Positions 24,808-37,658 of a stretch of 64,000 nucleotides of DNA are shown here, piece by piece. The number at the start of each line of letters is the position of its first letter. Positions within the stretch are counted from its first letter, which is position 1. The stretch is taken from assembly GCF_040807025.1 (NCBI RefSeq), contig NC_090968.1, positions 930,001 through 994,000 on the forward strand. Direction: 5' to 3'. The translations under genes were made by a program, and so were the position numbers. The stretch is from Struthio camelus (taxonomy: Eukaryota; Chordata; Aves; Struthioniformes; Struthionidae). The notes beneath the pieces are model-generated. The model saw nothing but the letters and a program-made list of their open reading frames with translations, was not told the origin of the DNA and did no database searches.

Positions 24808-27800
24808 GTGTGTTTTGGGGAGGCCATGGGGCGCCGGAGTGGGTTTTGTGGAGCCTGGGGAGCCTTGGTGTGTGTTTTGGGGAGGCCTCGGGGTCCCGGC
24901 GTGCGTTTTGGTGATGGTGAGGTTCCTAGAAGTGTATTGGAGGGAGGCCGAGGAGCCTCGGAGTGGCTTTGTTTTGGCCGAGGGGTCTCGGAGTGTGTTT
25001 TGTGGAGTGTGAAGAGCCTGGGAGTGTGTTTTGTGGAGTGTGAGGAGCCTGGGAGTGTGCTTTGGGTAGGCCAAGGGGCGTTGGAGTGGCTTTGTGGAGG
25101 CCGAGGGGTCTCGGAGTGTGTTTTGGGGAGGCCGAGGATCCTCCGAGTGTGTTTTGGGGAGGCCGAGTGGCGTCGGAATGGCTTTTTGGGAGGCCTGAGG
25201 GCCTTGGAGTGTGTTTTGAGGATGCTGAGGATCCTCCGAGTGTGTTCTGGGGAGGTCGAGGGGTGTCGGCGTGGCTTTGGGGAGGCCGAGGGGCGTCGGA
25301 GTGGCTTTGGGGGAGGCCGAGCAGACTGGGAGTGTGTTTTGGGGAGGCCTCGGGGCCTTGGAGTGGCTTTTGTTGAGGAAGAGGAGCCTCGGAGTGTGTT
25401 TTGGGGAGGCCTCAGGGCCTTGGCGTGGCTATTGGGGAGGGGTCGGGGCCTTGGCGTGGCTTTTGGGGAGGCGTGGGGTCCTCGGAGCAGCTTTGGAGGA
25501 TGCCGAGTAGCCTCCGAGTGTGTTTTGGAGAGGCGGAGGGTCCACCGAGTGGCTTTTGGGGATGTTGCGGTGCCTCAGAGTGGCTTTTGTGGAGGCCTTG
25601 AGGCCTCGGAGTGTGTTTTGTGGAGGGCGAGGAGCCTCGGAGTGGCTTTTGTGGAGGCCTTGAGGCCTCGGAGTGTGTTTTGGGGAGGCCGAGGGGACTC
25701 CGAGTGTGTTTTGGGGAGGCCGAGGGTCCACCAAGTGTCTTTTGTGGAGCCTGGGGAGCGTCGGAGTGTGTTTTGTGGAGGCCTCGGGGCCTTGGAGTGG
25801 CTTTTGGGGATGTTGCGTGGCCTCAGATAGTTTTTGGGGAGGCCGAGGGTGTTGGGGTGTGTTTTGTGGAGGCCGAGGGGCGTTGGAGTGGCTTTTGGGG
25901 AGGGAGAGGAGCCTCGGAGTGTCTTTTGGGGAGGGCGAGGAGCCTCGGAGTGTGTTTTGTGGAGGGCGAGGAGCCTCCGAGTGTGCTTTGGAGAGGCGTA
26001 GGGGCCGACAAGTGTGTTTTGTGGAGGCGGAGGGGCCTTGGAGTGTGTTTTGGGAGGGCTGAGGAGCTTCTGAGTGTGTTTTGGGGAGGCCATGGGGCGT
26101 CGGAGTGGGTTTTGTGGAGCCTGGGGAGCCTTGGTGTGTGTTTTGGGGAGGCCTCGGGGTCCCGGCGTGCGTTTTGGTGATGGTGAGGTTCCTAGAAGTG
26201 TATTGGAGGGAGGCCGAGGAGCCTCGGAGTGGCTTTGTTTTGGCCGAGGGGTCTCGGAGTGTGTTTTGTGGAGTGTGAAGAGCCTGGGAGTGTGTTTTGT
26301 GGAGTGTGAGGAGCCTGGGAGTGTGCTTTGGGTAGGCCAAGGGGCGTTGGAGTGGCTTTGTGGAGGCCGAGGGGTCTCGGAGTGTGTTTTGGGGAGGCCG
26401 AGGATCCTCCGAGTGTGTTTTGGGGAGGCCGAGTGGCGTCGGAATGGCTTTTTGGGAGGCCTGAGGGCCTTGGAGTGTGTTTTGAGGATGCTGAGGATCC
26501 TCCGAGTGTGTTCTGGGGAGGTCGAGGGGTGTCGGCGTGGCTTTGGGGAGGCCGAGGGGCGTCGGAGTGGCTTTGGGGGAGGCCGAGCAGACTGGGAGTG
26601 TGTTTTGGGGAGGCCTCGGGGCCTTGGAGTGGCTTTTGTTGAGGAAGAGGAGCCTCGGAGTGTGTTTTGGGGAGGCCTCAGGGCCTCGGAGTGTGTTTTG
26701 GGGAGGCCTCAGGGCCTTGGTGTGGCTATTGGGGAGGGGTCGGGGCCTTGGAGTGGCTTTTGGGGAGGCGTGGGGTCCTCGGAGCAGCTTTGGAGGATGC
26801 CGAGTAGCCTCCGAGTGTGTTTTGGAGAGGCGGAGGGTCCACCGAGTGGCTTTTGGGGATGTTGCGGTGCCTCAGAGTGGCTTTTGTGGAGGCCTTGAGG
26901 CCTCGGAGTGTGTTTTGTGGAGGGCGAGGAGCCTCGGAGTGGCTTTTGTGGAGGCCGAGGGGCCACCGAGTGTCTTTTGTGGAGTGTGAGGTGCCTCGGA
27001 GTGTGTTTTGGGGCGGCGGAGGGGCCTTGGAGTGGCTTTTGGGGATGTTGTGTGGCCTCAGAGAGTTTTTTGGGGAGGCCGAGGGTGTTGGGATGTGTTT
27101 TGTGGAGGGCGACGGGCCTCCGAGTGTGCTTTGGAGAGGCGTAGGGGCCGACAAGTGTGTTTTGTGGAGGCGGAGGGGCCTTGGAGTGTGTTTTGGGAGG
27201 GCTGAGGAGCTTCTGAGTGTGTTTTGGGGAGGCCATGGGGCGTCGGAGTGGGTTTTGTGGAGCCTGGGGAGCCTTGGTGTGTGTTTTGGGGAGGCCTCGG
27301 GGTCCCGGAGTGCGTTTTGGTGATGGTGAGGTTCCTAGAAGTGTATTGGAGGGAGGCCGAGGAGCCTCGGAGTGGCTTTGTTTTGGCCGAGGGGTCTCGG
27401 AGTGTGTTTTGTGGAGTGTGAAGAGCCTGGGAGTGTGTTTTGTGGAGTGTGAGGAGCCTGGGAGTGTGCTTTGGGTAGGCCAAGGGGCGTTGGAGTGGCT
27501 TTGTGGAGGCCGAGGGGTCTCGGAGTGTGTTTTGGGGAGGCCGAGGATCCTCCGAGTGTGTTTTGGGGAGGCCGAGTGGCGTCGGAATGGCTTTTTGGGA
27601 GGCCTGAGGGCCTTGGAGTGTGTTTTGAGGATGCTGAGGATCCTCCAAGTGTGTTCTGGGGAGGCCGAGGGGTGTCGGCATGGCTTTGGGGAGGCCGAGG
27701 GGCGTCGGAGTGGCTTTAGTTGAGGAAGAGGAGCCTTGGAGTGTGTTTTGGGGAGGCCTCAGTGCCTTGGCGTGGCTATTGGGGAGGGGTCGGGGCCTTG

Positions 27801-30800
27801 GCGTGGCTTTTGGGGAGGCGTGGGGTCCTCGGAGCAGCTTTGGAGGATGCCGAGTAGCCTCCGAGTGTGTTTTGGAGAGGCGGAGGGTCCACCGAGTGGC
27901 TTTTGGGGATGTTGCGGTGCCTCAGAGTGGCTTTTGTGGAGGCCTTGAGGCCTCGGAGTGTGTTTTGTGGAGGGCGAGGAGCCTCGGAGTGGCTTTTGTG
28001 GAGGCCTTGAGGCCTCGGAGTGTGTTTTGGGGAGGCCGAGGGGACTCCGAGTGTGTTTTGGGGAGGCTGAGGGGCCACCGAGTGTCTTTTGTGGAGTGTG
28101 AGGTGCCTCGGAGTGTGTTTTGGGGCGGCGGAGGGGCCTTGGAGTGGCTTTTGGGGATGTTGCGTGGCCTCAGAGAGTTTTTTGGGGAGGCCGAGGGTGT
28201 TGGGGTGTGTTTTGGGGAGGCGGAGAGGCGTTGGAGTGTCTTTTGGGGAGGGAGAGGAGCCTCGGAGTGTGTTTTGTGGAGGGCGAGGAGCCTCGGAGTG
28301 TGCTTTGGAGAGGCGTAGGGGCCGACAAGTGTGTTTTGTGGAGGCGGAGGGGCCTTGGAGTGTGTTTTGGGAGGGCTGAGGAGCTTCTGAGTGTGTTTTG
28401 GGGAGGCCATGGGGCGTCGGAGTGGGTTTTGTGGAGCCTGGGGAGCCTTGGTGTGTGTTTTGGGGAGGCCTCGGGGTCCCGGCATGCGTTTTGGTGATGG
28501 TGAGGTTCCTAGAAGTGTATTGGAGGGAGGCCGAGGAGCCTCGGAGTGGCTTTGTTTTGGCCGAGGGGTCTCGGAGTGTGTTTTGTGGAGTGTGAAGAGC
28601 CTGGGAGTGTGTTTTGTGGAGTGTGAGGAGCCTGGGAGTGTGCTTTGGGTAGGCCAAGGGGCGTTGGAGTGGCTTTGTGGAGGCCGAGGGGTCTCGGAGT
28701 GTGTTTTGGGGAGGCCGAGGATCCTCCGAGTGTGTTTTGGGGAGGCCGAGGGGCCACCGAGTGTCTTTTGTGGAGTGTGAGGTGCCTCGGAGTGTGTTTT
28801 GTGGAGGCCTCGGGGCCTTGGAGTGGCTTTTGGGGATGTTGCGTGGCCTCGGAGAGTTTTTTGGGGAGGCCGAGGGTGTTGGGGTGTGTTTTGTGGAGGG
28901 CGAGGGGCCACGGAGTGTGTTTTGGGGAGGCGGAGGGGCGTTGGAGTGTCTTTTGGGGAGGGCGAGGAGCCTCGGAGTGTGTTTTGTGGAGGGCGAGGAG
29001 CCTCCGAGTGTGCTTTGGAGAGGCGTAGGGGCCGACAAGTGTGTTTTGTGGAGGCGGAGGGGCCTTGGAGTGTGTTTTGGGAGGGCTGAGGAGCTTCTGA
29101 GTGTGTTTTGGGGAGGCCATGGGGCGTCGGAGTGGGTTTTGTGGAGCCTGGGGAGCCTTGGTGTGTGTTTTGGGGAGGCCTCGGGGTCCCGGCGTGCGTT
29201 TTGGTGATGGTGAGGTTCCTAGAAGTGTATTGGAGGGAGGCCGAGGAGCCTCGGAGTGGCTTTGTTTTGGCCGAGGGGTCTCGGAGTGTGTTTTGTGGAG
29301 TGTGAAGAGCCTGGGAGTGTGTTTTGTGGAGTGTGAGGAGCCTGGGAGTGTGCTTTGGGTAGGCCAAGGGGCGTTGGAGTGGCTTTGTGGAGGCCGAGGG
29401 GTCTCGGAGTGTGTTTTGGGGAGGCCGAGGATCCTCCGAGTGTGTTTTGGGGAGGCCGAGTGGCGTCGGAATGGCTTTTTGGGAGGCCTGAGGGCCTTGG
29501 AGTGTGTTTTGAGGATGCTGAGGATCCTCCGAGTGTGTTCTGGGGAGGTCGAGGGGTGTCGGTGTGGCTTTGGGGAGGCCGAGGGGCGTCGGAGTGGCTT
29601 TGGGGGAGGCCGAGCAGACTGGGAGTGTGTTTTGGGGAGGCCTCGGGGCCTTGGAGTGGCTTTTGTTGAGGAAGAGGAGCCTCGGAGTGTGTTTTGGGGA
29701 GGCCTCAGGGCCTCGGAGTGTGTTTTGGGGAGGCCTCAGGGCCTTGGAGTGGCTTTTGGGGATTTTGTGTGGCCTCAGAGAGTTTTTTGGGGAGGCCGAG
29801 GGTTTTGGGGTGTTTTTTGTGGAGGGCGAGGGGCCACGGAGTGTTTTGGGGAGGCGGAGGGGCCTTGGAGTGTGTTTTGGGAGGGCTGAGGAGCTTCTGA
29901 GTGTGTTTTGGGGAGGCCATGGGGCGTCGGAGTGGGTTTTGTGGAGCCTGGGGAGCCTCGGAGTGTGTTTTGGGGAGGGCGAGGGGTCTTGGAGTGTGTT
30001 TTGTGGAGGGAGAGGCCGCTTGAAGTGGCTTTTGTGGAGTGTGAGGTGCCTCGGAGTGTGTTCTGGGGATGCCGAGGGTCCTCAAAGTGTGTTTTGTGGA
30101 GTGTGATGTGCCTCGAAGTGTGTTTTGTGGAGGCCTCGTGGCCTTGGAGTGGCTTTTGGGGATGTTGCGTGGCCTCAGAGAGTTTTTTGGGGAGGCCGAG
30201 GGTGTTGGGGTGTGTTTTGTGGAGGGCGAGGGGCCACGGAGTGTGTTTTGGGGAGGCGGAGGGGCGTTGGAGTGTCTTTTGGGGAGGGCGAGGAGCCTCG
30301 GAGTGTGTTTTGTGGAGGGCGAGGAGCCTCCGAGTGTGCTTTGGAGAGGCGTAGGGGCCGACAAGTGTGTTTTGTGGAGGCGGAGGGGCCTTGGAGTGTG
30401 TTTTGGGAGGGCTGAGGAGCTTCTGAGTGTGTTTTGGGGAGGCCATGGGGCGTCGGAGTGGGTTTTGTGGAGCCTGGGGAGCCTTGGTGTGTGTTTTGGG
30501 GAGGCCTCGGGGTCCCGGCGTGCGTTTTGGTGATGGTGAGGTTCCTAGAAGTGTATTGGAGGGAGGCCGAGGAGCCTCGGAGTGGCTTTGTTTTGGCCGA
30601 GGGGTCTCGGAGTGTGTTTTGTGGAGTGTGAAGAGCCTGGGAGTGTGTTTTGTGGAGTGTGAGGAGCCTGGGAGTGTGCTTTGGGTAGGCCAAGGGGCGT
30701 TGGAGTGGCTTTGTGGAGGCCGAGGGGTCTCGGAGTGTGTTTTGGGGAGGCCGAGGATCCTCCGAGTGTGTTTTGGGGAGGCCGAGTGGCGTCGGAATGG

Positions 30801-33800
30801 CTTTTTGGGAGGCCTGAGGGCCTTGGAGTGTGTTTTGAGGATGCTGAGGATCCTCCGAGTGTGTTCTGGGGAGGTCGAGGGGTGTCGGCGTGGCTTTGGG
30901 GAGGCCGAGGGGCGTCGGAGTGGCTTTGGGGGAGGCCGAGCAGACTGGGAGTGTGTTTTGGGGAGGCCTCGGGGCCTTGGAGTGGCTTTTGTTGAGGAAG
31001 AGGAGCCTCGGAGTGTGTTTTGGGGAGGCCTCAGGGCCTTGGCGTGGCTATTGGGGAGGGGTCGGGGCCTTGGCGTGGCTTTTGGGGAGGCGTGGGGTCC
31101 TCGGAGCAGCTTTGGAGGATGCCGAGTAGCCTCCGAGTGTGTTTTGGAGAGGCGGAGGGTCCACCGAGTGGCTTTTGGGGATGTTGCGGTGCCTCAGAGT
31201 GGCTTTTGTGGAGGCCTTGAGGCCTCGGAGTGTGTTTTGTGGAGGGCGAGGAGCCTCGGAGTGGCTTTTGTGGAGGCCTTGAGGCCTCGGAGTGTGTTTT
31301 GGGGAGGCCGAGGGGACTCCGAGTGTGTTTTGGGGAGGCCGAGGGTCCACCAAGTGTCTTTTGTGGAGCCTGGGGAGCGTCGGAGTGTGTTTTGTGGAGG
31401 CCTCGGGGCCTTGGAGTGGCTTTTGGGGATGTTGCGTGGCCTCAGATAGTTTTTGGGGAGGCCGAGGGTGTTGGGGTGTGTTTTGTGGAGGCCGAGGGGC
31501 GTTGGAGTGGCTTTTGGGGAGGGAGAGGAGCCTCGGAGTGTCTTTTGGGGAGGGCGAGGAGCCTCGGAGTGTGTTTTGTGGAGGGCGAGGAGCCTCCGAG
31601 TGTGCTTTGGAGAGGCGTAGGGGCCGACAAGTGTGTTTTGTGGAGGCGTAGGGGCCTTGGAGTGTGTTTTGGGAGGGCTGAGGAGCTTCTGAGTGTGTTT
31701 TGGGGAGGCCATGGGGCGTCGGAGTGGGTTTTGTGGAGCCTGGGGAGCCTTGGTTTGTGTTTTGGGGAGGCCTCGGGGTCCCGGCGTGCGTTTTGGTGAT
31801 GGTGAGGTTCCTAGAAGTGTATTGGAGGGAGGCCGAGGAGCCTCGGAGTGGCTTTGTTTTGGCCGAGGGGTCTCGGAGTGTGTTTTGTGGAGTGTGAAGA
31901 GCCTGGGAGTGTGTTTTGTGGAGTGTGAGGAGCCTGGGAGTGTGCTTTGGGTAGGCCAAGGGGCGTTGGAGTGGCTTTGTGGAGGCCGAGGGGTCTCGGA
32001 GTGTGTTTTGGGGAGGCCGAGGATCCTCCGAGTGTGTTTTGGGGAGGCCGAGTGGCGTCGGAATGGCTTTTTGGGAGGCCTGAGGGCCTTGGAGTGTGTT
32101 TTGAGGATGCTGAGGATCCTCCGAGTGTGTTCTGGGGAGGTCGAGGGGTGTCGGCGTGGCTTTGGGGAGGCCGAGGGGCGTCGGAGTGGCTTTGGGGGAG
32201 GCCGAGCAGACTGGGAGTGTGTTTTGGGGAGGCCTCGGGGCCTTGGAGTGGCTTTTGTTGAGGAAGAGGAGCCTCGGAGTGTGTTTTGGGGAGGCCTCAG
32301 GGCCTCGGAGTGTGTTTTGGGGAGGCCTCAGGGCCTTGGTGTGGCTATTGGGGAGGGGTCGGGGCCTTGGAGTGGCTTTTGGGGAGGCGTGGGGTCCTCG
32401 GAGCAGCTTTGGAGGATGCCGAGTAGCCTCCGAGTGTGTTTTGGAGAGGCGGAGGGTCCACCGAGTGGCTTTTGGGGATGTTGCGGTGCCTCAGAGTGGC
32501 TTTTGTGGAGGCCTTGAGGCCTCGGAGTGTGTTTTGTGGAGGGCGAGGAGCCTCGGAGTGGCTTTTGTGGAGGCCGAGGGGCCACCGAGTGTCTTTTGTG
32601 GAGTGTGAGGTGCCTCGGAGTGTGTTTTGGGGCGGCGGAGGGGCCTTGGAGTGGCTTTTGGGGATGTTGTGTGGCCTCAGAGAGTTTTTTGGGGAGGCCG
32701 AGGGTGTTGGGATGTGTTTTGTGGAGGGCGACGGGCCTCCGAGTGTGCTTTGGAGAGGCGTAGGGGCCGACAAGTGTGTTTTGTGGAGGCGGAGGGGCCT
32801 TGGAGTGTGTTTTGGGAGGGCTGAGGAGCTTCTGAGTGTGTTTTGGGTAGGCCATGGGGCGTCGGAGTGGGTTTTGTGGAGCCTGGGGAGCCTTGGTGTG
32901 TGTTTTGGGGAGGCCTCGGGGTCCCGGAGTGCGTTTTGGTGATGGTGAGGTTCCTAGAAGTGTATTGGAGGGAGGCCGAGGAGCCTCGGAGTGGCTTTGT
33001 TTTGGCCGAGGGGTCTCGGAGTGTGTTTTGTGGAGTGTGAAGAGCCTGGGAGTGTGTTTTGTGGAGTGTGAGGAGCCTGGGAGTGTGCTTTGGGTAGGCC
33101 AAGGGGCGTTGGAGTGGCTTTGTGGAGGCCGAGGGGTCTCGGAGTGTGTTTTGGGGAGGCCGAGGATCCTCCGAGTGTGTTTTGGGGAGGCCGAGTGGCG
33201 TCGGAATGGCTTTTTGGGAGGCCTGAGGGCCTTGGAGTGTGTTTTGAGGATGCTGAGGATCCTCCAAGTGTGTTCTGGGGAGGCCGAGGGGTGTCGGCAT
33301 GGCTTTGGGGAGGCCGAGGGGCGTCGGAGTGGCTTTAGTTGAGGAAGAGGAGCCTTGGAGTGTGTTTTGGGGAGGCCTCAGGGCCTTGGCGTGGCTATTG
33401 GGGAGGGGTCGGGGCCTTGGCGTGGCTTTTGGGGAGGCGTGGGGTCCTCGGAGCAGCTTTGGAGGATGCCGAGTAGCCTCCGAGTGTGTTTTGGAGAGGC
33501 GGAGGGTCCACCGAGTGGCTTTTGGGGATGTTGCGGTGCCTCAGAGTGGCTTTTGTGGAGGCCTTGAGGCCTCGGAGTGTGTTTTGTGGAGGGCGAGGAG
33601 CCTCGGAGTGGCTTTTGTGGAGGCCTTGAGGCCTCGGAGTGTGTTTTGGGGAGGCCGAGGGGACTCCGAGTGTGTTTTGGGGAGGCTGAGGGGCCACCGA
33701 GTGTCTTTTGTGGAGTGTGAGGTGCCTCGGAGTGTGTTTTGGGGCGGCGGAGGGGCCTTGGAGTGGCTTTTGGGGATGTTGCGTGGCCTCAGAGAGTTTT

Positions 33801-36800
33801 TTGGGGAGGCCGAGGGTGTTGGGGTGTGTTTTGGGGAGGCGGAGAGGCGTTGGAGTGTCTTTTGGGGAGGGAGAGGAGCCTCGGAGTGTGTTTTGTGGAG
33901 GGCGAGGAGCCTCGGAGTGTGCTTTGGAGAGGCGTAGGGGCCGACAAGTGTGTTTTGTGGAGGCGGAGGGGCCTTGGAGTGTGTTTTGGGAGGGCTGAGG
34001 AGCTTCTGAGTGTGTTTTGGGGAGGCCATGGGGCGTCGGAGTGGGTTTTGTGGAGCCTGGGGAGCCTTGGTGTGTGTTTTGGGGAGGCCTCGGGGTCCCG
34101 GCATGCGTTTTGGTGATGGTGAGGTTCCTAGAAGTGTATTGGAGGGAGGCCGAGGAGCCTCGGAGTGGCTTTGTTTTGGCCGAGGGGTCTCGGAGTGTGT
34201 TTTGTGGAGTGTGAAGAGCCTGGGAGTGTGTTTTGTGGAGTGTGAGGAGCCTGGGAGTGTGCTTTGGGTAGGCCAAGGGGCGTTGGAGTGGCTTTGTGGA
34301 GGCCGAGGGGTCTCGGAGTGTGTTTTGGGGAGGCCGAGGATCCTCCGAGTGTGTTTTGGGGAGGCCGAGGGGCCACCGAGTGTCTTTTGTGGAGTGTGAG
34401 GTGCCTCGGAGTGTGTTTTGTGGAGGCCTCGGGGCCTTGGAGTGGCTTTTGGGGATGTTGCGTGGCCTCGGAGAGTTTTTTGGGGAGGCCGAGGGTGTTG
34501 GGGTGTGTTTTGTGGAGGGCGAGGGGCCACGGAGTGTGTTTTGGGGAGGCGGAGGGGCGTTGGAGTGTCTTTTGGGGAGGGCGAGGAGCCTCGGAGTGTG
34601 TTTTGTGGAGGGCGAGGAGCCTCCGAGTGTGCTTTGGAGAGGCGTAGGGGCCGACAAGTGTGTTTTGTGGAGGCGGAGGGGCCTTGGAGTGTGTTTTGGG
34701 AGGGCTGAGGAGCTTCTGAGTGTGTTTTGGGGAGGCCATGGGGCGTCGGAGTGGGTTTTGTGGAGCCTGGGGAGCCTTGGTGTGTGTTTTGGGGAGGCCT
34801 CGGGGTCCCGGCGTGCGTTTTGGTGATGGTGAGGTTCCTAGAAGTGTATTGGAGGGAGGCCGAGGAGCCTCGGAGTGGCTTTGTTTTGGCCGAGGGGTCT
34901 CGGAGTGTGTTTTGTGGAGTGTGAAGAGCCTGGGAGTGTGTTTTGTGGAGTGTGAGGAGCCTGGGAGTGTGCTTTGGGTAGGCCAAGGGGCGTTGGAGTG
35001 GCTTTGTGGAGGCCGAGGGGTCTCGGAGTGTGTTTTGGGGAGGCCGAGGATCCTCCGAGTGTGTTTTGGGGAGGCCGAGTGGCGTCGGAATGGCTTTTTG
35101 GGAGGCCTGAGGGCCTTGGAGTGTGTTTTGAGGATGCTGAGGATCCTCCGAGTGTGTTCTGGGGAGGTCGAGGGGTGTCGGTGTGGCTTTGGGGAGGCCG
35201 AGGGGCGTCGGAGTGGCTTTGGGGGAGGCCGAGCAGACTGGGAGTGTGTTTTGGGGAGGCCTCGGGGCCTTGGAGTGGCTTTTGTTGAGGAAGAGGAGCC
35301 TCGGAGTGTGTTTTGGGGAGGCCTCAGGGCCTCGGAGTGTGTTTTGGGGAGGCCTCAGGGCCTTGGCGTGGCTATTGGGGAGGGGTCGGGGCCTTGGAGT
35401 GGCTTTTGGGGAGGCGTGGGGTCCTCGGAGCAGCTTTGGAGGATGCCGAGTAGCCTCCGAGTGTGTTTTGGAGAGGCGGAGGGTCCACCGAGTGGCTTTT
35501 GGGGATGTTGCGGTGCCTCAGAGTGGCTTTTGTGGAGGCCTTGAGGCCTCGGAGTGTGTTTTGTGGAGGGCGAGGAGCCTCGGAGTGGCTTTTGTGGAGG
35601 CCTTGAGGCCTCGGAGTGTGTTTTGGGGAGGCCGAGGGGACTCCGAGTGTGTTTTGTGGAGGCCTCGGGGCCTTGGAGTGGCTTTTGGGGATGTTGCGTG
35701 GCCTCAGAGAGTTTTTTGGGGAGGCCGAGGGTGTTGGGGTGTGTTTTGTGGAGGGCGAGGGGCCACGGAGTGTGTTTTGGGGAGGCGGAGGGGCGTTGGA
35801 GTGTCTTTTGGGGAGGGCGAGGAGCCTCGGAGTGTGTTTTGTGGAGGGCGAGGAGCCTTGGAGTGTGTTTTGGGAGGGCTGAGGAGCTTCTGAGTGTGTT
35901 TTGGGGAGGCCATGGGGCGTCGGAGTGGGTTTTGTGGAGCCTGGGGAACCTTGGTGTGTGTTTTGGGGAGGGCGAGGGGTCTCGGAGTGTGTTTTGTTTT
36001 GGCCGAGGGGTCTCGGAGTGTGTTTTGTGGAGGGAGAGGCCCCTTGAAGTGGCTTTTGTGGAGTGTGAGGTGCCTCGGAGTGTGTTTTGGGGATGCCGAG
36101 GGTCCTCAAAGTGTGTTTTGTGGAGTGTGAGGTGCCTGGGAGTGGCTATTGGGGAGGCTGAGGGTCCTCGGAGTGGCTTTTGGGGAGGCCGGGGATCCTC
36201 CGAGTGTGTTTTGGGGAGGCCAGGGAGCGTCAGAGTGGCTTTTGTGGAGTGTGAGGTGCCTCGGAGTGGCTTTTGGGGAGGTGTCAGGGCCACCAAGTGT
36301 GTTCTGGGGAGGGCGAGGGGCCTCGGAGTGGCTATTGGGGAGGCGTTGGGGCCTTGGAGTGGCTTTTGTTGAGGAAGAGGAGCCTCGGAGTGTGTTTTGG
36401 GGAGGCCTCAGGGCCTCGGAGTGTGTTTTGGGGAGGCCTCAGGGCCTTGGCGTGGCTATTGGGGAGGGGTCGGGGCCTTGGCGTGGCTTTTGGGGAGGCG
36501 TGGGGTCCTCGGAGCGGCTTTGGAGGATGCCGAGTAGCCTCCGAGTGTGTTTTGGAGAGGCGGAGGGTCCACCGAGTGGCTTTTGGGGATGTTGCGGTGC
36601 CTCAGAGTGGCTTTTGTGGAGGCCTTGAGGCCTCGGAGTGTGTTTTGTGGAGGGCGAGGAGCCTCGGAGTGCGTTTTGGGGAGGCCGGGGATCCTCAGAG
36701 TGTGTTTTGGGGAGGCCGGGGAGCGTCACCGAGTGTCTTTTGTGGAGTGTGAGGTGCCTCGGAGTGTGTTTTGTGGAGGGCGAGGTGCCTCGGAGTGGCT

Positions 36801-37658
36801 TTTGTGGAGAGAGAGGAGCCTCGGAGTGTGTTTTTGGGGGGCCAAGGATCCTCAGAGAGTGTTTTGGGGAGGCGGAGGGGCGTCGGAGTGGCTTTTGGGG
36901 ATGCCGAGTAGCCTCCGAGTGTGTTTTGGAGAGGCGGAGGGTCCACCGAGTGGCTTTTGTGGAGTCGGAGGTGGCTCGGAGTGTCTTTTGTGAAGGGCGA
37001 GGATCCTCGGAGTGTGTTTTGGGGAGGCCGAGGGGACTCCGAGTGTGTTTTGGGGAGGCCGAGGGGCCACCGAGTGTCTTTTGCGGAGTGTGAGGTGCCT
37101 CGGAGTGTGTTTTGTGGAGGCCTCGGGGCCTTGGAGTGGCTTTTGGGGATGTTGCGTGGCCTCAGAGTTTTTTGGGGAGGCCGAGGGTGTTGGGGTGTGT
37201 TTTGTGGAGGGCGAGGGGCCACGGAGTGTGTTTTGGGGAGGCGGAGGGGCATTGGAGTGTCTTTTGGGGAGGGAGAGGAGCCTCGGAGTGGCTTTTGTGG
37301 AGGCCTTGAGGCCTCGGAATGTGTTTTGGGGAGGCCGAGGATCCTCCGAGTGTGTTTTGGGGAGGCCGAGTGGCGTCGGAATGGCTTTTTGGGAGGCCTG
37401 AGGGCCTTGGAGTGTGTTTTGAGGATGCTGAGGATCCTCCGAGTGTGTTCTGGGGAGGTCGAGGGGTGTCGGCGTGGCTTTGGGGAGGCCGAGGGGCGTC
37501 GGAGTGGCTTTGGGGGAGGCCGAGCAGACTGGGAGTGTGTTTTGGGGAGGCCTCGGGGCCTTGGAGTGGCTTTTGTTGAGGAAGAGGAGCCTCGGAGTGT
37601 GTTTTGGGGAGGCCTCAGGGCCTTGGAGTGTGTTTTGGGAGGGCTGAGGAGCTTCTGA
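24808..37658 (+). repeat. Super-block 2 of the satellite (12,851 bp)
   Basis: Also begins with the GGGGCGCCGG marker and ends with a 1765-bp block. Block starts are 24808, 26074, 27217, 28391, 29101, (29901), 30427, 31693, 32836, 34010, 34720 and 35894. Lengths are 1266, 1143, 1174, 710, 1326 (split 800 + 526 by an extra marker), 1266, 1143, 1174, 710, 1174 and 1765. The marker at 32836 has GGGTAGGCCATGG instead of GGGGAGGCCATGG, a change shared with the block at 40068 in the next super-block. Confidence 0.85.
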